Below, piece by piece: positions 51,263-59,043 of a DNA stretch of 64,000 bases; positions within the stretch are counted from its first letter, which is position 1; the number at the start of each line of letters is the position of its first letter. The stretch lies in assembly GCF_050485565.1 (NCBI RefSeq), contig NZ_JBJHBQ010000003.1:1-64000 (forward strand), in the 5' to 3' direction. Below the pieces are notes generated by a model that was not told the DNA's origin, did not search any database, and saw only the letters and a program-made list of their open reading frames with translations. Source of the DNA: Glycocaulis sp050485565 (GTDB lineage: Bacteria; Pseudomonadota; Alphaproteobacteria; Caulobacterales; Maricaulaceae). Made by a program: the position numbers and the translations under genes.

Positions 51263-51667
51263 TCAGGTCGAGTTCGGGTCAGCAGTCGAGGCGATACGGT
51301 TGATGATCGGGCAGTCTGGACGGTCATCGCCTCCACAGGCCCTGGCCAGCGTCTCCAGTGCTGCAATCATCGCATTAAGTTCGGTGACGCGGGCACGTAG
51401 CTCCTTGATATGTCCGTTGGTGAGGTGTTTCACATCGGCGCTGGAGCGTGAGCGGTCCTGCCACAGGGCGAGCAGGGCCTTCACATCCGGCACCGAAAAG
51501 CCCAGCCGCCGGGCCGCGCCGATAAAGCGCAGCGTGTGGATGTCCTGCGGCGTGTAGACGCGATAGCCATTGGCCGTGCGCCCTGGCTGGAGGAGGGTAA
51601 TCTCCTCGTAATAGCGGATCATCTTGCGCGAAATGCCGGACGCCTTTGTCGCTTCGCCGATATTCAT
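51263..51667 (-). CDS. cueR: Cu(I)-responsive MerR-family regulator (CueR/HmrR)
   Basis: A 134-aa MerR-family activator. The N-terminal winged HTH reads MNIGEATKASGISRKMIRYYE, then YRVYTPQDIHTLRFIGAARRLGFS, a long dimerisation helix, and the C-terminal metal loop ACGGDDRPDCP. The two Cys are spaced as in E. coli CueR (C112 and C120), so it should sense Cu(I). It is the second gene of an operon whose promoter carries a CueR-type dyad, so it is likely autoregulated, and a candidate regulator of other copper genes here. Confidence 0.93.
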   Translation of the reverse strand: MNIGEATKASGISRKMIRYYEEITLLQPGRTANGYRVYTPQDIHTLRFIGAARRLGFSVPDVKALLALWQDRSRSSADVKHLTNGHIKELRARVTELNAMIAALETLARACGGDDRPDCPIINRIASTADPNST

Positions 51668-51679
51668 CGCACCCGGCTC

Positions 51680-52426
51680 CTAAATCACGCCATACATGCG
51701 CAGCGGCATCCAGATCGCCATGGCGATCATGATCAGGTTCTCGGTCAGCGAGATGAAGCCCAGCGGCACGCGGCTCTCTCCACCCATGCAGGCGCATTTC
51801 AGCTTGCGCCGCTCGATATAGACGGCCCTGAACACCGAGACCGCGCCAATAGTGCCGATAAAGAGGGCGACCGGGGAGGCGAGCCAGATCAGGCTGCCCG
51901 CCAGCATGAGAAGACCTGCACCGGCCTCCGCAAACGGATAGATACGCCCATAGGGCACCCAGCGCCGCGCCAGCAGGTCGTAATTGAGGAACATGGTAGC
52001 GAAGGCTTCAATATTGGTCAGCTTCTGCAGGCCCAGCAGCACCATCGCGATGGCGATGAAATATTCCACCGTGTGCAGGCCGACGATAGGCATGTTCGAT
52101 TGCCAGGCGACGGCGAGGGCGAGCAGGGCCGATATCGAGAACAGCGCAATCACGGGCGTGTAGGTCGTTTCCTTTTTCGGCTTTGCCACACCCAGATAGG
52201 CTTCCAGCGCCTCATAGCCGCCGACGCGCTGGCCATCGATGAAAGTCTGCGGCGTGGTCTTCACGCCATGCTCGGCCTTGAACGCGTCTACAGCCTCGCG
52301 GCTGGTCAGGAGGTGGTCCTCAACTTTGTAGCCCTTGCTGCGCAGGAGATGACGGCTCTTCAGCCCGTAGGGGCATTTATGCTCGGGCGTTTCCATGCGG
52401 TAGAGCTTGGCGGTCTTTCCGGTCAC
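51680..52426 (-). CDS. Glutaredoxin-MauE/DoxX fusion membrane protein
   Basis: A 248-aa protein with a glutaredoxin-like N-terminal domain (LYRMETPEHKCPYGLKSRHLL, single active-site Cys; TTPQTFIDGQRVGGYEAL) and four membrane helices like MauE/DoxX (HTVEYFIAIAMVLLGLQKL, FAEAGAGLLMLAGSLIW). A cytosolic Cys pair KLKCACMGG follows. Such fusions are annotated as redox-associated membrane proteins, and may carry thiol electrons across the membrane. As the first gene behind a CueR-type operator, it is probably copper-induced. Confidence 0.85.
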   Translation of the reverse strand: MTGKTAKLYRMETPEHKCPYGLKSRHLLRSKGYKVEDHLLTSREAVDAFKAEHGVKTTPQTFIDGQRVGGYEALEAYLGVAKPKKETTYTPVIALFSISALLALAVAWQSNMPIVGLHTVEYFIAIAMVLLGLQKLTNIEAFATMFLNYDLLARRWVPYGRIYPFAEAGAGLLMLAGSLIWLASPVALFIGTIGAVSVFRAVYIERRKLKCACMGGESRVPLGFISLTENLIMIAMAIWMPLRMYGVI

Positions 52427-52475
52427 TGGAAGTTTCCTTTCAACGGTATGCGGGGTCGGCTGGCGCGTACCGTGA

Positions 52476-52499
52476 ACCTTACCACCATGGGTGGGTCAA
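52476..52499 (-). promoter_or_regulatory. CueR-type operator/promoter of the cueR operon
   Basis: On the minus strand the dyad ACCCACC-CATGGTG-GTAAGGT has the exact 7-7-7 spacing of CueR/HmrR sites (ACCTTCC-N7-GGAAGGT), matching 5 of 7 and 6 of 7. Its left arm overlaps TTGACC (52494-52499), the usual -35 of MerR-family promoters. It lies 50 bp upstream of the glutaredoxin fusion gene. The -10 with the long spacer is poorly conserved. Confidence 0.65.
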
Positions 52500-52638
52500 G
52501 GGCCGCGATGTAAGGGTCTGCACGACTGGATATGACAGGTCGGCCAGTGCCCGCTTTTTTGCTTTTACGCGACGAACTGCGGGATAGTTGTGGGCCCTTG
52601 GTGAGCTCACTGTGATGTGAGGTGACGCGCGCCGTTTC

Positions 52639-53040
52639 ATGATCGACATTCGTGAGATGACGGATCGCTCTCTCGGCCAGGTTATAAAACGACCGGTGGA
52701 ACCAGATCGCTTGGCCGGTGTGTTTGCGGGCGGCGGCGCGCTGGCCGCGTTATCCGGGTTGGCCGGCGCAACCTGTTGCATCCTCCCGATAGCCTTGGCC
52801 AATCTCGGGGCGGGAACGGCCTTGCTCCTCCACTTGCGTTTCTTTGTCCGTAACCAGCTCTGGTTATCCGCAGCCGCTTTGGCGCTTGTCGCGTTGGCCG
52901 GATATCTCGCGTTCCGCGGAGGGCGCAAACCGTCCCGGATCGTGACCGGGGTCCTCGTCCTGTCTGGCCTACTTGCCGCTGCGTCGCTCATTGTGCCGCA
53001 CTTTGAGACGGAGCTTATGCGCTGGGTGTATGGACGATGA
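52639..53040 (+). CDS. MerT-like mercuric/metal transport protein
   Basis: A 133-aa membrane protein with three predicted helices. Near residue 45 LAGATCCILPIALANLGAG carries the vicinal CysCys of MerT in its first helix, as in mercuric ion importers. The second Cys pair of MerT is not visible. The 3' end overlaps the next gene by ATGA, a translationally coupled pair. No merA, merP or merR is near, so it may import or shuttle a soft metal to another enzyme. ATGs at 52639 and 52657 are both possible starts. Confidence 0.78.
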   Translation: MIDIREMTDRSLGQVIKRPVEPDRLAGVFAGGGALAALSGLAGATCCILPIALANLGAGTALLLHLRFFVRNQLWLSAAALALVALAGYLAFRGGRKPSRIVTGVLVLSGLLAAASLIVPHFETELMRWVYGR

Positions 53041-53252
53041 ATGCGATCCTGACCCACTCGACGCTGACCTGCCCTGAATGCGGCCACGTTTCCCGAGACG
53101 AAATGCCGACCGACGCTTGCCAATTTTTCTACGATTGCAAGGGATGCGGCGCCGTGCTGCGTCCGGAGGCGGGTGATTGCTGCGTCTACTGTTCCTTTGG
53201 CGATGTTGCCTGCCCGCCTGTCCAAATGGACAAAGGCTGCTGCGGCACCTGA
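53037..53252 (+). CDS. GDCCVxC domain small cysteine-rich protein
   Basis: A 71-aa protein with ten cysteines. LTCPECGHVSRDEMPTDAC is followed by YDCKGCGAVLRPEAGDCCVYC, the motif of the GDCCVxC family, and a tail PVQMDKGCCGT. The family is usually found beside MerT-like transporters, as here through a 4-bp ATGA overlap, and probably accepts the metal on the cytosolic side. Confidence 0.88.
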   Translation: MNAILTHSTLTCPECGHVSRDEMPTDACQFFYDCKGCGAVLRPEAGDCCVYCSFGDVACPPVQMDKGCCGT

Positions 53253-53494
53253 TCCAATAGGGCGCGGGGGTACGCTTTGCCCACGCAGATCGAGGTCATC
53301 ACACAACGACAGGCACACTCTTCACGATCCCCTGGGCCATTTCGGCAAACACATCCGCCTTGCGGCGTTGATCAGGATGAGGTGATTGGTCGGCTTAAGG
53401 TTGATCAGCGTTCTAGATGGCCTGACGGTCTTCCGTGTTGATTATGACGATCAACGCGATCCCGCAGGACAGTGGACAAGTGTTGGTTGGCGCG

Positions 53495-54640
53495 TCAGAC
53501 GCCCTGACGCACCGTATTGATCCGCTCAGCGGTGCCAGTGGAACGTATTCTGCCCGGGTTAAGCAACGCGCGCAGGCGTGGTTTCAGGGCAAGCGCCGGT
53601 TTTTCGACCCAGACACGCATCAACCAGCCAGTCAGCAATGCTGCCGGTGCCATCACTACAAGCAATGTGAATGCTCCCGCCCCGGGATGGAGTGCGAGCA
53701 CGATCTGGCCTATCGGCCAGTGCAGGATGTAGACGCCGTAGGATACGTCCTCGACCTCACGCACGGCCACGCCGATATGGCCTGGAATGCGCAGGAAGCC
53801 TGCCCACAGCGTGACATATCCCATCGCCAGCTGACCGGCGATCATGGCGGCAGGCGTGTCCTTGAGGGCAAAGGCGAAGAGGACAACCAGCAAGCAGCCG
53901 AGCGGCGTCAGGGCAATCCGGTCGCGCAACGCGAAGAACGCCGCCCCGGCCATGAAGGCACCGCCGAACCGCGCGGACGCATCAACCGTTGCCGCGCCGA
54001 TCCCGTCCCATGGCTGTATCATGTGAACGACCGAGAATGCAGCGGTTCCCATAAACAGCGCCACAATGATGGATGGGCGGCGGAACAGCCCCACTGCCGC
54101 CAGAATGCCTGCGGCAAGGTAAGCCAGCAATTCATAGCGGATTGTCCAAAGCGGGCCGTTCATCTCCGGCATCGGATGGTCGGGAAACACGCCGGGGAGT
54201 CCGGCATGCGGATCAATCTGAGCGAGGATGAGCATAGGAAAGGCCCAGGTTTCCATCTGGGCGAAATATTCCGCGGGCACGTAGCTGCTGAGCAGAGGGC
54301 CAGCTACCAGCCACAACACCAGCACCGTAACGGCCAGTCCGGGGAAGATGCGCAAGAGCCGGGACAGGGCGTAGCCCGTCATGTCGGAAGAGCGTATCAG
54401 GCTCGCAGCGATCATATACCCGGAGAGAATGAAGAACCCGTCGAGCGCGAACTGCACCGCATTATCGACCAGCACCTCGGCTGCACCGGTGATAGGCAGC
54501 CCCATGGGCAGCATGATTGCGTGTCCGGCGAGCACAAGAAATGCGAAACCGATACGAATGGCCGTAAAGTTGTTGGCGCGGTCTTCCAGACGACCATGGC
54601 CGCCTGAAAGCAGTGTATTGAACCAGTTCGGAACACTCAT
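53495..54640 (-). CDS. Acyltransferase family 3 membrane protein
   Basis: A 381-aa integral membrane O-acyltransferase (OafA/YrhL type). The first helix carries RIGFAFLVLAGHAIML, with the conserved His, and GFFILSGYMIAASL follows; about ten helices continue to YILHWPIGQIVLAL. These proteins add acyl groups to sugars of lipopolysaccharide or exopolysaccharide. It lies alone inside the metal-resistance block, divergent from the TolC-like gene, and has no obvious link to copper. Confidence 0.88.
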   Translation of the reverse strand: MSVPNWFNTLLSGGHGRLEDRANNFTAIRIGFAFLVLAGHAIMLPMGLPITGAAEVLVDNAVQFALDGFFILSGYMIAASLIRSSDMTGYALSRLLRIFPGLAVTVLVLWLVAGPLLSSYVPAEYFAQMETWAFPMLILAQIDPHAGLPGVFPDHPMPEMNGPLWTIRYELLAYLAAGILAAVGLFRRPSIIVALFMGTAAFSVVHMIQPWDGIGAATVDASARFGGAFMAGAAFFALRDRIALTPLGCLLVVLFAFALKDTPAAMIAGQLAMGYVTLWAGFLRIPGHIGVAVREVEDVSYGVYILHWPIGQIVLALHPGAGAFTLLVVMAPAALLTGWLMRVWVEKPALALKPRLRALLNPGRIRSTGTAERINTVRQGV

Positions 54641-54766
54641 ACGCCATCTCCCCGTTCACGAGACGCCCAGTGCAAGACTCAATCCGTACCAGCGCTGGAG
54701 ATGAGGGATCGTGCCGCCGGTCGCGTATTCGTTGACAAGCAACAACACATCGCGGGTGTTATACGA

Positions 54767-56209
54767 ATGATACTCCTGAGGATCAGAGGCGCGTTGGCGT
54801 CCGGGGCGATAGCGCTGGCCGTTTCCGGATGCGCCAGCATCGCGTCTGACTCCAGCCTTGCAGAGGTCTCGGCACTGGTTGAAGCGCGCACAGGCGCCGC
54901 GCCGGGCTGGGCAAGGACCGATGAAGGCAGAGCCGCGCTGTCCGCCTCGGTCGACAGCCTTCTGGAAGCGCGGGTGGGAATGGATGAGGCCGTGGCCATC
55001 GCCTTTCTCAACAGCCCCGCCATCCAGTCTGATCTTGAGGAACTCGGCATAGCCAGAGCCGCATTCCTGTCGGCGGTGTTGCCACCGAACCCGGTCATCG
55101 AAGTTGTCCGTGCGGCCCGCGGCAACGAGCTGGAGGTGGGGTTGAGCGTGTCTCTCCTCGAGCTGCTGTTCTGGCCTCAGCGGGCAAGAGCTGGCGAAGC
55201 GCGCATGGACGCGGCGAGGGCTGACGCGGCGCGGCGGCTTGCTGACGCGGCAGCAGATGTGCGGATCGCCTATGTGGATTACGTTGCAGCCCGCCAGGCG
55301 CTTGATCTTTACGAGCAGGCTGAAAGCGCGGGTGAAGCGGCCCGGCTGGCCGCGCAGGCGATTTATGCTGCAGGCAATATCGCACGCGTCGATCTGGACC
55401 GGCAGCGCCAGTTTGCAGCACGGATGACAGCGGAACGCATGCGTGCGGAAGGCCGCATCGGCCCGGCATTCGAGCGTCTGACCGCAGTCCTCGGCCTGGA
55501 CGGACAACAGGCGGCCGCGCTTCAGACGTTGTCGCGTCTTCCTGCTCCGCCAAACAGGGTGATAGATGCGGACCGGGTAGCAGCGGCTGCCGTCAGTGAC
55601 AGCTTCCCGGTGGCCGTGGCGGAAGCGAGGCTCCGGGAAGTGGCCTCGCGGGGCGGTATCAGGAATGTCGAAGCTCTGCTGGGTGATGTTGAACTGATCG
55701 GAGAGTTCGAGCGCCGGGGCCGTTGGTCTGAAGCCTACGGGCTGGGTTTTAGGCTGCCTCTTGATCTGGGAGCCTCCGGAAGCTTGCGGGCAGGGGCAGA
55801 GTTCAGGCAGGCCTGGCAGCAGCTCCAGCAAGCGCGCATGGATAGCCGTTCCGCCAGCCGTTCAGCGGCCATGCGAGCAGAAGCGGCCCGTGAACTGGCC
55901 CTGTTCCATCGCGACGTATCCCTTCGGATTTCCGCCGATGTATTCGACGGCGTGGTCCGGGACTTCAATGCCATGCAGATCGGCATGTTCGAGCTTCTGC
56001 AGGCGCGGCGCGACCGGGTCGAGGCGGGCCGCGACTATGTTCAGGCCGTTGCCGAATACTGGCAGGCACGCGCCGACCTTGAACGGCATGTACGGGTGGC
56101 GGAGATCGAAACGTCACCTGAACCGTCCCGTCGGCAGGAAACGCCCGCAAACGCTCCGTCTCCTGCAACACATGATCGAACCCACCAGCATGAAGGGCAT
56201 GTTCACTGA
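54767..56209 (+). CDS. TolC-family outer-membrane lipoprotein
   Basis: A 480-aa outer-membrane efflux protein. The signal ALASGAIALAVSGCASI ends in a lipobox. Repeated coiled-coil helices follow in the two-repeat TolC plan (MDEAVAIAFLNSPAIQSDL, VRIAYVDYVAARQALDLYEQ, LDLGASGSLRAGAEFRQAWQ, MQIGMFELLQARRDRVEAGR). The last residues HDRTHQHEGHVH are rich in His and should bind copper. It is coupled to the multicopper oxidase by TGATG. Unusually, no membrane-fusion protein or RND pump (CusB/CusA) lies beside it. Confidence 0.87.
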   Translation: MILLRIRGALASGAIALAVSGCASIASDSSLAEVSALVEARTGAAPGWARTDEGRAALSASVDSLLEARVGMDEAVAIAFLNSPAIQSDLEELGIARAAFLSAVLPPNPVIEVVRAARGNELEVGLSVSLLELLFWPQRARAGEARMDAARADAARRLADAAADVRIAYVDYVAARQALDLYEQAESAGEAARLAAQAIYAAGNIARVDLDRQRQFAARMTAERMRAEGRIGPAFERLTAVLGLDGQQAAALQTLSRLPAPPNRVIDADRVAAAAVSDSFPVAVAEARLREVASRGGIRNVEALLGDVELIGEFERRGRWSEAYGLGFRLPLDLGASGSLRAGAEFRQAWQQLQQARMDSRSASRSAAMRAEAARELALFHRDVSLRISADVFDGVVRDFNAMQIGMFELLQARRDRVEAGRDYVQAVAEYWQARADLERHVRVAEIETSPEPSRRQETPANAPSPATHDRTHQHEGHVH

Positions 56210-57546
56210 TGAGCCAGTTTCTACTTAGCCGTCGCGGAGCGATTGCCGCAGCCGGTCTGGCCGCAGCCGGGGCAGGTCTGGCAACGGGCCGCGCGAACGC
56301 CTCGGCGTCCAATCCCGGCCCCCATCATGCGCGCAGCGTGGAACCCGGCGACTACCCTCCCGGAGAGCCCGGCGTTCACTACACTCCTGTAGTCACGCCG
56401 AACGGCTCAACGCTTCCCTACAGGCTCGTCGGCGGCGTGAAGGTGTTCCACCTTGTCGCTGAAGAGGTCGAGCACGAGTTCGCGCCGGGGCTGACGGCTA
56501 CCTGCTGGGGCTTCAATGGCCAGGTCCATGGCCCCACGATTGAAGCCGTTGAGGGCGACCGGGTGCGGATTTACGTCACCAACCGGCTGCGCGCGGCGAC
56601 ATCGGTCCACTGGCATGGCCTGATCCTGCCGTCCGGCATGGATGGTGTCGGCGGCCTGACGCAGAGGCTGATCCGTCCGGGCGAGACGTTCCGGTATGAG
56701 TTCCCGCTCGTGCAGCACGGAACGCAGATGTATCACGCCCACCACGACGAAATGACCCAGATGGCAATGGGAATGATGGGTATGTTCGTCATCCACCCCC
56801 GCCGGGCTGAGCGGCGTGTCGACCGCGACTTCGCCCTGCTTCTGTCGACGTGGAAGATCAGGCCGGGAGCGCGCCGTCCCGATCCCAACGAGATGACGGA
56901 TTTCAACATCCTGACGATCAACGCCAAAGCCTTCCCCGGCACCGACCCGCTGGTGGTGAGGCAGGACCAGAAGGTCCGCATGCGGGTGGCCAATCTGTCG
57001 GCGATGGACCATCACCCATTCCACGTGCACGGCCATACCTTCCAGGTTGTCGGCACTGACGGCGGCGAGATACCGGAAGCGGGGCGCTGGCCGGAAGCCA
57101 CGGTCCTGGTGCCGGTTGGCTCTGCACGCACCATCGAGTTTGTTGCAGATAATCCCGGCGACTGGGCCGTTCACTGCCACATGACCCATCACGTCATGAA
57201 CCAGATGGGACACGATATCGAGAACATGGTCGGAGTGGACCAGTCCTCGTTTGCCGGGCTGGTTGGAGATCTGGTGCCCGGCTACATGGCGATGGATGGC
57301 AACGACATGGCGGCCCACGGCGAACATGTCGAAATGGGCCATATGGCCATTCCTGAGAACTCCATCCCGATGGTGGGAGCACAAGGTCCGTTCGACTATA
57401 TCGGCATGGGCGGGATGTTCACGATCATGAAGGTGCGTCCCGGCATCACACGCTATGATGATCCGGGCTGGTACAGGGCACCGGACGGAACCACGGCGCG
57501 CGTGGCAACACCCGGCGAACTCTCGCGGGACGGCATTCGCACGTGA
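56209..57546 (+). CDS. Multicopper oxidase (copper resistance type)
   Basis: A 445-aa periplasmic oxidase with a twin-arginine signal (LLSRRGAIAAAGLAAAGAGL). The copper ligands are visible: HWHGLILPSGMDG, MYHAHHDEMTQMAMG, HPFHVHGHTFQVVG and AVHCHMTHHVMNQMGH, i.e. the four type 1/2/3 motifs. It is Met- and His-rich near residues 350-390 (HGEHVEMGHMAIP), as in Cu(I) oxidases CueO/CopA. It would oxidise Cu(I) to less toxic Cu(II). Its ATG overlaps the TolC stop by one base. Confidence 0.92.
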   Translation: MSQFLLSRRGAIAAAGLAAAGAGLATGRANASASNPGPHHARSVEPGDYPPGEPGVHYTPVVTPNGSTLPYRLVGGVKVFHLVAEEVEHEFAPGLTATCWGFNGQVHGPTIEAVEGDRVRIYVTNRLRAATSVHWHGLILPSGMDGVGGLTQRLIRPGETFRYEFPLVQHGTQMYHAHHDEMTQMAMGMMGMFVIHPRRAERRVDRDFALLLSTWKIRPGARRPDPNEMTDFNILTINAKAFPGTDPLVVRQDQKVRMRVANLSAMDHHPFHVHGHTFQVVGTDGGEIPEAGRWPEATVLVPVGSARTIEFVADNPGDWAVHCHMTHHVMNQMGHDIENMVGVDQSSFAGLVGDLVPGYMAMDGNDMAAHGEHVEMGHMAIPENSIPMVGAQGPFDYIGMGGMFTIMKVRPGITRYDDPGWYRAPDGTTARVATPGELSRDGIRT

Positions 57547-57565
57547 CGGGTGGCTTCACCCGGTT

Positions 57566-58141
57566 TCAGGAATCCTCAGGCAGCTGGAGCGTTTGCGCCA
57601 GCGCCTTGCGGGCACGGTAAAGGCGGTTTTCGACAGCCTTGGCACTCATTCCGAGAACGGCTCCGGCCTCAGCCATGGTGAGGCCCTCGAGGGCGGTGAG
57701 CAGCAATGGCGCCTTGAGACCGTCCGGCAGGCTCGAGATGGCGGCATCGGCCCGGCGCAGCTCATCGCGGTCCAGAAGCCGGGTTTCAGGACCGGCCTCG
57801 GGCGAGGGCGGATCAGCCTGCCTTTCGGAAACCTGGCCGAGCGCCATCATGAAACGGCGAACCTTCCGGCGCCGCGCCATATCACGGCACTTGTTAAGGG
57901 CAATCGCGCGAAGCCAGACATCGAAAGCCCGGCCAGTATCGAACCTTGCCAGCGCCTGCCAGGCCGAGATGAACGTGAGCTGCACAATCTCCAGAGCATC
58001 ATCGCTATTGCCGCTGTAGCGGCGCGCAAAGCGGTACAGCCCGTCCTTGTGGCGTGTCATTAACCGCCCATAGGCACGCTCTTCACCTGCGAGAGCGCGG
58101 TGAACGAGGTCGGTGTCGCTGTCTTGTGGCTCCCCGGTCAC
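57566..58141 (-). CDS. ECF-type RNA polymerase sigma factor (CnrH-like)
   Basis: A 191-aa extracytoplasmic-function sigma factor. Region 2 covers residues 15-95 (YGRLMTRHKDGLYRFARRY, DDALEIVQLTFISAWQAL, DVWLRAIALNKCRDMARRR) and region 4 covers 130-185 (SLPDGLKAPLLLTALEGLTMAEAGAVLGMSAKAVENRLYRARK). It is the third gene of a coupled trio (anti-sigma, sensor, sigma) in the order of cnrYXH. It probably activates the surrounding metal genes when the sensor binds metal. Convergent with the multicopper oxidase. Confidence 0.9.
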   Translation of the reverse strand: MTGEPQDSDTDLVHRALAGEERAYGRLMTRHKDGLYRFARRYSGNSDDALEIVQLTFISAWQALARFDTGRAFDVWLRAIALNKCRDMARRRKVRRFMMALGQVSERQADPPSPEAGPETRLLDRDELRRADAAISSLPDGLKAPLLLTALEGLTMAEAGAVLGMSAKAVENRLYRARKALAQTLQLPEDS

Positions 58142-58578
58142 CAGTCCTGATCGGTCAGGGAAGCGGTTACGGTCGCATCAAAATGTTCTCTCTGGCTGGC
58201 ATCGAGTATCTCGCGCACATCGAGAACATAGCGGATCGTCTCCAGCTGAAGCTCGCCCATCGCGTGATGGAAGTCATGGATCGCGGCGCGAACATTGTCG
58301 TCGAGCTGGTGGTCTGCCTCGATGGCTGCCGCCAGCCGGGTATTCGCCGCACGCATTTCGCGTTCGCGGGCCTGACGTTGAGCGGTATAGCGCGCCTCGA
58401 TCTCGGCGACGCGGGCTCTCTGCTCTGCAGACAGGTCCAGCTCGTGATGTATGATGCGGTGAAGGGATGGCTCTGCTGCAGCGGGCGAGAAGTAATGTGT
58501 GGCGCACCAGGCCGCAAACACGCCTGCAAGGACCGCGAGGACGAGGCTGAGAGCGAGGTAGATACGAAGTCGCGTCAT
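58138..58578 (-). CDS. CnrX-like periplasmic metal sensor
   Basis: A 146-aa membrane-anchored periplasmic protein. One N-terminal helix (RIYLALSLVLAVLAGVFAAW) is followed by a long helical hairpin of the CnrX/CpxP/Spy type (LDLSAEQRARVAEIEARYTAQ, AAIEADHQLDDNVRAAIHDFHHAMGELQ). Several His (HRIIHHE, HDFHH) could bind copper or another metal. It overlaps both neighbours by ATGA. In CnrX systems the sensor controls how tightly the anti-sigma holds the sigma factor. Confidence 0.85.
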   Translation of the reverse strand: MTRLRIYLALSLVLAVLAGVFAAWCATHYFSPAAAEPSLHRIIHHELDLSAEQRARVAEIEARYTAQRQAREREMRAANTRLAAAIEADHQLDDNVRAAIHDFHHAMGELQLETIRYVLDVREILDASQREHFDATVTASLTDQDW

Positions 58579-58862
58579 CGGCTTGTTCTCGTCAGCAATG
58601 TCGATGGAGCAAGCGGGGTGTTGGTGGAGAACACCGCCATATCCTCTGCCGCATGCGGTTGCGGCGCGCTAAGAAGCGCCGTGGCAAAGCCGAGCGCTAG
58701 CGCCGAGGCCGTTGCCGTTACAGGAAGTGCGCGCAGCCAGGCCGTTACCCGGCCAGCCTGCATGGCTTCGATCCGGCTCCAGACGCGCGCTTCCAATCCG
58801 GTGAGATCGCGGTCTGGCTCTGTCCTGAGTAGGCGGGTCAGAAGATTATCCAGCTGGTTCAT
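58575..58862 (-). CDS. CnrY-like anti-sigma factor
   Basis: A 95-aa protein with a cytosolic N-terminus of about 45 residues (MNQLDNLLTRLLRTEPDRDL), a single membrane helix (LPVTATASALALGFATALL) and a short periplasmic tail. This is the layout of CnrY/NccY anti-sigma factors, which bind the ECF sigma factor with an N-terminal helix. It is the first gene of the trio, coupled to the sensor through ATGA. The assignment rests on position and topology more than on conserved residues. Confidence 0.8.
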   Translation of the reverse strand: MNQLDNLLTRLLRTEPDRDLTGLEARVWSRIEAMQAGRVTAWLRALPVTATASALALGFATALLSAPQPHAAEDMAVFSTNTPLAPSTLLTRTSR

Positions 58863-58875
58863 GGTTTTCGCCTCA

Positions 58876-58897
58876 TACGTCCTAAGATTTTACGTCC
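58876..58897. promoter_or_regulatory. Direct repeat TACGTCC upstream of the cnrYXH-like trio
   Basis: TACGTCC occurs at 58876-58882 and again at 58891-58897, 15 bp apart, just upstream of the anti-sigma start at 58862. On the minus strand it reads GGACGTA twice. It may be part of the trio's own ECF promoter or a regulator site; I cannot assign it to a known consensus. Confidence 0.3.
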
Positions 58898-59043
58898 CGG
58901 CGCGGCATGTCCCTCATCTGCTGGTGCCCACCGGCCGGTAACGGCGCGGCGTTCCAGCTGAAATGATCCGTCAGCGGCCGGGAAGGGATAACGCCCGCTA
59001 ATGCGTAAATACTCCAGAAACGCCTGATCAGGGAGAGCAATCA

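Noticed and set aside
53253..53494. Possible gene after the GDCCVxC gene
   Set aside because: The only frame is a shifted continuation of the upstream gene; no hairpin or promoter stands out.
53435..54607. 390-codon plus-strand frame opposite the acyltransferase
   Set aside because: His/Gln/Arg-rich translation without domain; the minus strand encodes a clear membrane acyltransferase.
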